From: Aquipuribacter sp. SD81
GTDB taxonomy: Bacteria > Actinomycetota > Actinomycetes > Actinomycetales > JBBAYJ01
Length of the DNA stretch: 64,000 nucleotides
Assembly: GCF_037153975.1 (NCBI RefSeq)
Contig: NZ_JBBAYJ010000002.1
Location: forward strand, 124,001 to 188,000
Reading direction: 5' to 3'
The notes under the pieces were generated by a model that saw nothing but the letters and a program-made list of their open reading frames with translations, was not told the DNA's origin and made no database searches. A program made the translations under genes and the position numbers. Below, piece after piece: positions 60,001-64,000 of the stretch. Positions within the stretch are counted from its first letter, which is position 1; each line of letters opens with the position of its first letter.

Positions 60001-60588
60001 CGGGTCGTAGCCGTGCTCGAGCGGGTCGTCACCACCGACGTCGCCGCGGTTGTTCGTGGGGTCGGCGTCGTGGAAGCGGTCCGGCAGCACGAAGTAGAAG
60101 ACCTCGTCGGTGAGGTCCTGCCGCAGGCTCGGCTGCGTCATCTCCAGCAGCGCGGGGTCGAGCCCGCCGCCCGCGCCCGTCTCCTGCGTCGCGACGTGGC
60201 TCGCCTCGTCGTAGGAGAAGGACACCTCGCCCGCCGCGTCGGTCGTGAACGCGATGTTGTCGGGGCTGTTGGGCGTGCCGTTCGGGCCGTAGTTCTCGTC
60301 CCAGCTGCCGTCGATCGCGACCTTGTACTCCCAGCTGCCGGCGGGCAGCTCGAAGGTCGCGGTCCACGTCCCGTCGTCGTCGGGGTCGGACAGCTGGGTG
60401 GCCGCGCACTCCGGCTGCCAGTCGCCCGGGCAGCCGAGCTCGGACTGGAAGCTGCCGGCGAGCGTGACCGTCGCCGGTGGGTCGGTGTGGTCGGCGAGGG
60501 CCGGCGCGGGGACCAGCAGCCCCGCGGTCAGGGCGAGGGCCGCCGGGACGGCGACGAGCACGGGTGGACGGGGGGCGCGAGACGTCAT
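54040..60588 (-). CDS. Secreted amylopullulanase with two GH13 catalytic modules
   Basis: A 2182-aa exported glycoside hydrolase. A signal peptide (about 1-33, ending APALA) is followed by a starch-binding-like domain (LAGSFQSELGCPGDW), then a first GH13 module (about 125-690) with DIITNHT, GFRIDTMKH, MFGEVF and FLGNHDM. Starch-binding PUD-type repeats (VHYRRPDGNYDGWGLHLWG and IHYHRPDGDY) come next. The second module is pullulanase type: FNWGYDPFHYNAPEGSY, VVYNHT, GFRFDLMGHH, YGEGWN and SAHDNETL. Both catalytic triads are complete. The C-terminus has a Gly/Lys-rich tail. It would cut alpha-1,4 and alpha-1,6 bonds of starch or pullulan outside the cell. A MalR-like operator lies 106 bp upstream. 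Confidence 0.93.
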   Translation of the reverse strand: MTSRAPRPPVLVAVPAALALTAGLLVPAPALADHTDPPATVTLAGSFQSELGCPGDWQPECAATQLSDPDDDGTWTATFELPAGSWEYKVAIDGSWDENYGPNGTPNSPDNIAFTTDAAGEVSFSYDEASHVATQETGAGGGLDPALLEMTQPSLRQDLTDEVFYFVLPDRFHDADPTNNRGDVGGDDPLEHGYDPTDEGFFHGGDLAGLLDKMDYLEGMGVTAIWMAPVFKNKPVQGIGTNDVSAGYHGYWTLDYSQIDPHFGTNEELEALIDEAHSRDMKVFFDIITNHTADVIQYQEGVYDYIAKASEPYRDADGEPFDDREYATSEDFPALDPEVSFPYTPVVPEDEADVKVPAWLNDVRYYHNRGNSSFAGENSVYGDFFGLDDLFTEHPDVVDGMIEIFEPWVDRGVDGFRIDTMKHVNVEFWQQWSPAIETYAKETVGNEDFFMFGEVFSANEELLSMFPTKGDVPAVLDFGFQDAATNYAARNASAQTLRDFFAADDYYIDADGNAYSLPTFLGNHDMGRIGTFIAQGNPGASDEEMLARDRLAHALMYFSRGMPVVYSGDEQGFTGSGGDKAARQDMFPSVTDIYLDDDQIGTDATAADDNFDTTHPLYETLGDLATLTGEHEALRSGAQLPRFAADGPGVFAFSRVDRDERVEYLVAVNNAEAASEATFATGTPGATFSPLWSVDGSAGDLTAGGDGDVTVSLPAFGAAVYRADTALPASDSAPGITVAQSGEIDFDLDGQTREALVYTASLDRDLYAEVSFMTRVGGGEWTYAGTDDNFPYRITVDTEQLDAGTTVEVAAVVDDLAGHKAGATTSSVVVEEPAEPVGGLQDHLIVHFPETENIEDLSIWAFGDIADGQMNGREWPNGLEWNGEDDYGVFRFIEADTTDGANQEIGLIVVDSAGNKVGTQDDRFVDPSLTPEVWLSPDSGEVFTSEAAAQGFATVHYRRPDGNYDGWGLHLWGDALAEGVATEWTAPREPDGISEQFGAYWNVPVDDVGAALNFIIHKGDEKDPGPDQSIVPSQTPDAYVVSGDETIHESRSAALGLATIHYHRPDGDYGDYSSSDFADYWSLYTWTGAANPSPSWQGSAKPTGSDRFGQVWEVPLAEGATSLNYILHRGDTKDLPEDQVLDLVTVGNEVWVLAGREGYLLPVQGGGGEPGDLTTEEVVWLTEDVIAWDVDDESATYSLHTSPDGGLELVTGGVDGPDGTASVELEWLSADLPADLAERFPHLAGYAALGVPDDLDVAEALKGALAVSSSRGDARTGATGVQVPGVLDDLYADAARDADLGVTWDGDVPTISLWAPTARSVTLHRFDDPSAAPPGATTEMTLDEASGVWSVTGEPGWDRQYYLFEVEVYVPSTDTVESNVVTDPYSVSLATNSVKSQIVSLDDADLAPEGWADVATQAPPTPEQIDLYELHVRDFSISDETVPEEQRGTYKAFTQAGSDGMTHLRELAEAGLTTVHLLPTFDIATIEEDASERVEPDVPDAGSASPEQQEAVLEVADSDGFNWGYDPFHYNAPEGSYSTDPEGTTRIVEFREMVQALNATDLGVVLDVVYNHTAASGQAEKSVLDKVVPGYYHRLLADGTIATSTCCANTATEHAMMEKLMVDSVVLWAKEYKVDGFRFDLMGHHSKANMLAVREALDSLTLEADGVDGKSIYVYGEGWNFGEVADDARFVQATQLNMGGTGIGTFNDRLRDAVRGGGPFDENPRVQGFGSGLLTDPNGDAVNGDEAAQREALLLDMDQIKVGMAGNLADFTFVDRNGDTVTGAEVDYNGSPTGYTQDPQENIVYVSAHDNETLYDSHAFKLPQGTSMADRVRMQQLALSTVALSQGVSFFHAGTDMLRSKSLDRNSYNSGDHFNVLDFSYATNNFGVGLPPAPDNEDKWPFMAPLLADPALQPSQADIEASVARFRDLLAVADSSPLFSLTTEDQVQEKLSYLDGSEVPGLILMHLDDTVGEDVDAAHERVVVAFNATDEAQTYSVDALAEAGLVLHPIQAAGADPVVKEASFDGGTFTVPARTTAVFVEPTPPATLTVEVQARPGGGQAVVNPRSRGHLPFVVLSQDGFDPVADTDVDSLRVGVTGEEDSVVSCEAGEDWNGDGVVDLLCKVQVRATGVEPGSTELLLRGSTVDGDLLEGTATIRTVGPSADKGGNGKGGGNAKGKPGRG

Positions 60589-60693
60589 CGGTCGCTCCAG
60601 AACGGGGTGCCAGCGGGGCGGGCGAAATGGGCGTTGCGGCGTCACGGTAACCCGTATGCGCGCAAGAGCAAAGGAAAGGTGACGCCGTCTTTA

Positions 60694-60707
60694 CGCAAGG
60701 TTTTGCG
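60694..60707. promoter_or_regulatory. MalR/LacI-type operator upstream of the amylopullulanase
   Basis: CGCAAGGTTTTGCG is a perfect palindrome with 5-bp arms, embedded in further TTGCGCAA and TTACGCAA half-sites. On the minus strand TTGCTC and TACCGT, 16 bp apart, give a plausible promoter just downstream. Maltodextrin repressors of actinobacteria bind similar TTGC/GCAA sites. Confidence 0.65.
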
Positions 60708-60789
60708 CAAGATCACTGGGTCCTGACGCTCGCCCGGTGAGAGCGCGAACAACCGGGGGCGTCGGGAGGGCTACCGTCCGCCTCGGCCC

Positions 60790-62121
60790 ATGACGACTCC
60801 CGCTGCTCCCGGCACCGCGCCGCGCCCCTACCTGCCGTGGCTGGTGTGGGGCACCGGCCTGCTCGCCTACGTGGTCGCGGTCATGCACCGCACGAGCCTC
60901 GGGGTCGCCGGGGTCGAGGCCCAGGAGCGCTTCGGTGCCTCGGCGAGCGCGCTCGCCTCGCTCGCGGTCGTGCAGCTGCTGGTCTACGCCGGGCTGCAGG
61001 TGCCGGTGGGGGTGCTGCTCGACCGCTTCGGGTCGCGCCGGCTGCTGGTGACGGGTGCGCTCGTGATGTCGGCGGGGCAGCTGGTGCTGGCCCTCGCCAC
61101 CTCGACGGCCCCCGCCGTGGCGGGGCGGCTGCTGGTCGGGGTCGGCGACGCCATGACGTTCATCAGCCTGCTGCGGCTCGTGCCGGCGTGGTTCCCGGCC
61201 CGCCGGGTGCCGCTGCTCACGCAGCTGAGCGGGATCGTCGGGCAGACCGGTCAAGTGCTGAGCGCGGTGCCGCTCGTCCTGCTCCTGCACGGGCCGGGGT
61301 GGACGGCGGCGTTCGCCTCGGCGGCCGCGACGGGGGTCCTGGCCGCGGTGCTCGTGCTCGTCGCCGTGCGCGACAGCCCCGTCCCCGGCGCCGCCCCGCT
61401 CGTGCGGGGCACCCGGGACCTCGTCGCGGACCTCGCGCAGGCGTGGCGGCACCCGGGCACCCGCCTGGGGCTGTGGACGCACTTCGTCACCCAGTTCCCG
61501 GGGACGGTGTTCTCCCTGCTGTGGGGGTTCCCGTTCCTCGTGCAGGCGCAGGGTGTCGCGACGGGCACGGCGAGCGCGCTGCTCACGCTCTTCGTCGTCG
61601 CGGGCATGGCGACCGGCCCCCTGGTGGCGGTGCTCGTCCAGCGGCACCCCTTCCGCCGCTCGTGGCTCGTGCTCGGCATCGTCGGGGTCAACGCCGGCGC
61701 GTGGACCGTCGTCCTCGCGTGGCCCGGACCCGCGCCCCTGCCGCTGCTCGTGCTGCTCGTGCTCGCGATGGCGACCGGCGGCCCCGCCTCGTTGATCGGG
61801 TTCGACTTCGCGCGCACCTTCAACCCGCCGAACCGGCTCGGGACGGCGACGGGCATCGTGAACGTCGGGGGCTTCGCCGCGTCCCTGGTCACGATCCTGC
61901 TCGTCGGCCTCGTGCTCGACCTGCTGCCCGGCCCCGACGACCTCGCGAGCTTCCGCGTCGGCATGGGCGTGCAGTACCTCGTGTGGGCGGTGGGGGTCGT
62001 CGGCGTCGTGGTGACCCGGCGCCGCGTGCGCGCCCGCATGGCCGCGGCGGGGGTCGTCGTCCCGCCCGTCCGCGAGGCCCTGCGCCGGCGCCGCGGCCCG
62101 AGGCGCCGACGGACCCGCTGA
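60790..62121 (+). CDS. MFS transporter
   Basis: A 443-aa protein with twelve hydrophobic segments. The loop 2-3 motif reads GVLLDRFGSRRLLVTGA, the major facilitator signature. The N-terminal PRPYLPWLVWGTGLLAYVVA and GVAGVEAQERFGAS are typical of a nitrate/organic anion-like subgroup in actinobacteria. The substrate is unknown. TACCGT (60772-60777) gives a very short leader before the ATG. Confidence 0.88.
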   Translation: MTTPAAPGTAPRPYLPWLVWGTGLLAYVVAVMHRTSLGVAGVEAQERFGASASALASLAVVQLLVYAGLQVPVGVLLDRFGSRRLLVTGALVMSAGQLVLALATSTAPAVAGRLLVGVGDAMTFISLLRLVPAWFPARRVPLLTQLSGIVGQTGQVLSAVPLVLLLHGPGWTAAFASAAATGVLAAVLVLVAVRDSPVPGAAPLVRGTRDLVADLAQAWRHPGTRLGLWTHFVTQFPGTVFSLLWGFPFLVQAQGVATGTASALLTLFVVAGMATGPLVAVLVQRHPFRRSWLVLGIVGVNAGAWTVVLAWPGPAPLPLLVLLVLAMATGGPASLIGFDFARTFNPPNRLGTATGIVNVGGFAASLVTILLVGLVLDLLPGPDDLASFRVGMGVQYLVWAVGVVGVVVTRRRVRARMAAAGVVVPPVREALRRRRGPRRRRTR

Positions 62122-62159
62122 GCGTCCGCCGACGGGTTCCGCGGTCCGTCGGCGGACGC
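62122..62159. terminator. Bidirectional terminator hairpin
   Basis: Perfect 14-bp arms GCGTCCGCCGACGG and CCGTCGGCGGACGC around a 10-nt loop fill the 40-bp gap between the convergent MFS and membrane protein genes. Confidence 0.85.
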
Positions 62160-62161
62160 CG

Positions 62162-62716
62162 TCAGGGCCGCGGCGCCCGGCGGCGCCACACGGGGACCCA
62201 GCCGACGGCGAGGCCGAGACACAGCACCGCGTACCACGCGACCGTGACGACGGCGGAGTTCGCGAAGGGCTCGTCGAAGAGCAGGAAGAGCGACAGCGAC
62301 GACGCGGCGAGCGCCGCGGCCGGCCCTCGGACCCACCACCGTCCCCGTCCGCTCAGGGCGAGGCCCCCGAACACGGCGGCGGGCAGGAAGGGCAGCCCCT
62401 GGCCGGCGAAGACGACGAGCGCCGGGACGACGAGGACCAGCCGCCAGGGACCGCGGCCCCGGCGTCGCAGCAGCTCGACGGCACCGAGCGCGAGTCCCGC
62501 CAGCGAGGTGACGCCCAGGACGAACAGCGTCCCGGACCAGCTGAACGACGGCTGGTCCGCGACGTACCGCATCCACAGCCGTACGGCGACGCCCCACAGC
62601 AGACCCCCGGCCAGCCCGCCGCCCACCCACAGCACGGCCTCACGCCACGCCCGACCACCCGCCTCGGGGGTCGCCGCCTGCTGCGTCACCCTCGGGTGCT
62701 GCTCCACGACCGTCAT
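62162..62716 (-). CDS. Membrane protein of unknown function
   Basis: A 184-aa protein with about five hydrophobic segments, for example AVLWVGGGLAGGLLWGVAV, TLFVLGVTSLAGLALGAVEL, LVLVVPALVVFAGQGLPFL and VVTVAWYAVLCLGLAVGWV. AGGAGG precedes the ATG at 62716. Divergent from the sigma factor gene. No known motif. Confidence 0.75.
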   Translation of the reverse strand: MTVVEQHPRVTQQAATPEAGGRAWREAVLWVGGGLAGGLLWGVAVRLWMRYVADQPSFSWSGTLFVLGVTSLAGLALGAVELLRRRGRGPWRLVLVVPALVVFAGQGLPFLPAAVFGGLALSGRGRWWVRGPAAALAASSLSLFLLFDEPFANSAVVTVAWYAVLCLGLAVGWVPVWRRRAPRP

Positions 62717-62876
62717 CCGGACACCTCCTCCGCGGCACCGTGCCGCCCACCTCTCCAACGAGCGGTCGGGCCGGCCGGGTGACACGACGGGGGCGACGGT
62801 CGCCGGGAGACCCGCCCGCCGCAGAACCCTGCGCGCGGTGTCACCCCGGGAGCAGACTCGTTCGTCGTCACAGGTG

Positions 62877-63479
62877 ATGGAGGGCGCAGTGGTGCTGGGA
62901 TCCGTGGCGGGGACGGCTGCCGTCGCCACGCCGGCGGACGGACCGGAGGCCGAGACGGCCGAGACGGCCGACCGCGTCCTCGCGGACCTCTTCGGGACGG
63001 AGGCGGTCAGCCTCGTGCGCATGGCGCGCTTCTTCGTCCAGGACCGGGCCGCCGCCGAGGACCTCGTGCAGGAGGCCTTCATCCGCCTGTCCCGCCACCT
63101 GCACCGCCTCGACGGACGGGCTGCCCGCGTCGCCTACGTGCGCGCGATCGTGCTCAACCTGTGCCGCGACCACAACCGTCGCGGCCTCATGTCGTTGCGC
63201 CACCAGCCGCCCGCCGACCTCGGCCCGGACCTGCCCGAGGACGTGGTGACGGGCCGGGAGCAGTCGCGCGAGGTGGTCGCCGCGCTCGCCGCGCTCCCCC
63301 GGCGGCAGCGCGACTGCCTCGTCCTGCGGTACTACCTCGAGCTGTCGCCGCCCGACATCGCGACGACGCTCGGGCTCTCGCCGAACTCCGTCAAGACCCA
63401 CCTGAGACGCGGCCTGCGGGCCCTGGAGGACGCTCTCGCCGGTGCCCGCGGCGCGAGCGGGACGGGGAGGACGAGGTGA
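62877..63479 (+). CDS. ECF-type RNA polymerase sigma factor
   Basis: A 200-aa sigma factor. Region 2 is VRMARFFVQDRAAAEDLVQE then AFIRLSRHLHRLDGRA (about 42-78). Region 4 is ALAALPRRQRDCLVLRYYLE then LSPPDIATTLGLSPNSVKTH (about 140-180). The ATG at 62877 was kept, although the in-frame GTG at 62889 has a better GGAGGG ribosome site 4 nt before it. The stop overlaps the next gene by GTGA, a usual place for an anti-sigma factor. Confidence 0.87.
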   Translation: MEGAVVLGSVAGTAAVATPADGPEAETAETADRVLADLFGTEAVSLVRMARFFVQDRAAAEDLVQEAFIRLSRHLHRLDGRAARVAYVRAIVLNLCRDHNRRGLMSLRHQPPADLGPDLPEDVVTGREQSREVVAALAALPRRQRDCLVLRYYLELSPPDIATTLGLSPNSVKTHLRRGLRALEDALAGARGASGTGRTR

Positions 63480-64000
63480 GCGAGGAGACTGCCGTGGGCG
63501 ACGTCGAGCGCCGGCTCCGCGAGGCGCTGGGCGACCCGGTCAGCCGGCCCGACCCCTCCCCCGACCTCTTCGGACGGGTGAGGGACGTCGTGGCCGCCGA
63601 CCGCCGGCGCCGCCGCCGCCGCGCCGTGGCGGTCGTCTCGGCCGCCCTCACCACCGCCGTCCTCACCGCTGCGCTGCTGCTCAGCGGCGCCGTCGACCTG
63701 TCCGCCGTCCGACCCCTCCGAGGAGGAGCCATGAGCTGGTGGGTGCTGGAGCTCGCCGTCAACGTCCTGCTGGTCGCACTCGCGCTGTGGCTGGGGCCGT
63801 TCATCAAGCGCTTCGGCCGGGCCTACGCCGCCGACGTGTTCCACGACAACCCGCTGACGGGCAAGAGCTACCTCGTGCTCGCCGACATCGTCTACTACCT
63901 GATCTTCTGCTCCTACATCCTCTTCACGCTGCGGCTGGAGCCGACGTGGGGGCGCACGGTCGTCTCGGCCGAGCAGGTGCAGTACTCCGCGGGACGGGTC
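63476..64000 (+). CDS. Anti-sigma-like membrane protein, open to the window edge
   Basis: GTG at 63476 overlaps the sigma factor stop. The first 85 codons read VGDVERRLREALGDPVSRPD, a poly-Arg stretch and one hydrophobic helix (AVAVVSAALTTAVLTAALLL), as in zinc-less anti-sigma-like proteins. No stop separates this from ATG 63731, which has its own AGGAGG site, so either one long protein or two in-frame genes are made. The part from 63731 has several further membrane helices. Confidence 0.5.
   Translation, partial: MSEETAVGDVERRLREALGDPVSRPDPSPDLFGRVRDVVAADRRRRRRRAVAVVSAALTTAVLTAALLLSGAVDLSAVRPLRGGAMSWWVLELAVNVLLVALALWLGPFIKRFGRAYAADVFHDNPLTGKSYLVLADIVYYLIFCSYILFTLRLEPTWGRTVVSAEQVQYSAGRV
63731..64000 (+). 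CDS. Alternative: separate membrane protein starting at 63731 (3' truncated)
   Basis: ATG with a strong GAGGAGGAGCC site. The product opens MSWWVLELAVNVLLVALALW, then HDNPLTGKSYLVLADIVYYL and IFCSYILFTLRLEPTWGR, two to three membrane segments. The clean start with a strong ribosome site suggests an independent gene that has lost the stop of the preceding frame, or a true fusion. The family is not recognised and the end is outside the window. Confidence 0.5.
   Translation, partial: MSWWVLELAVNVLLVALALWLGPFIKRFGRAYAADVFHDNPLTGKSYLVLADIVYYLIFCSYILFTLRLEPTWGRTVVSAEQVQYSAGRV

Noticed and set aside
53212-60726. 2504-codon open frame on the plus strand, antisense to the amylopullulanase
   Set aside because: It is open only because the opposite strand is a very GC-rich real gene with strong codon bias. 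The product is an Arg/Val/Asp-rich mixture without domains, and it starts inside another gene and the 31-bp array.

Overview
The window is very GC-rich (third codon positions almost all G or C), uses GTG starts heavily, and carries GNAT, LuxR, BTAD/SARP, DeoR and LacI regulators, CUT1 sugar importers without their own ATPase, and a secreted amylopullulanase. This points to an actinobacterial chromosome, plausibly a polysaccharide-degrading Micrococcales-type soil or marine organism. The genus cannot be fixed from sequence reading alone. No rRNA, tRNA, CRISPR array or intact transposon was seen.

Left part (1-15.2 kb): a 5'-truncated gene; an AAA/DUF234 ATPase behind three 15-bp operator-like repeats; a NERD-UvrD helicase overlapping a membrane-anchored PemK/MazF-like protein; an EAL-DICT-LOV-GGDEF signalling protein; a lipoprotein/membrane protein pair; a LuxR regulator beside a secreted protein of unknown function; a membrane protein/wHTH pair; a matrixin-like protease; a lipoprotein/secreted protein pair with a foreign-looking stretch; and a vapBC toxin-antitoxin remnant.

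Middle part (15.2-39 kb): M50 protease, CrtI-like oxidoreductase, HhH glycosylase, a large fibronectin-III secreted protein, an aminotransferase V, an AraC-VOC-DoxX operon, a second copy of the unknown secreted protein, a 2-hydroxyacid dehydrogenase, an MNT/HepT locus with a truncated toxin, a covalent-flavin oxidase divergent from a GAF-LuxR regulator, an NmrA-like protein, a frameshifted BTAD/AAA regulator, a hemerythrin-like protein and a DUF2252 protein. Three promoters here carry the same architecture: CAAG direct repeats at exactly 11-bp steps, ending 8 bp before an AGGCT-type -10 box. This is the known layout of SARP/BTAD operators and suggests a small regulon of the local BTAD protein.

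Right part (39-64 kb): a LacI-controlled ABC importer operon ending in an esterase, an amine-oxidase-like flavoprotein, mannitol dehydrogenase divergent from a polyol ABC importer with DeoR regulator, a phosphotransferase, a ten-copy 31-bp tandem array, a 2182-aa two-domain amylopullulanase with a MalR-like operator, an MFS transporter, and an ECF sigma factor followed by an overlapping membrane protein that runs off the end.

Two features recur across the window. First, many genes have a -10-like hexamer exactly 6 nt before the start codon and no Shine-Dalgarno, so leaderless transcripts are probably common. Second, four intergenic spaces contain the same family of palindromic repeats built on CGCACGAC/GTCGTGCG, three of them between convergent genes.
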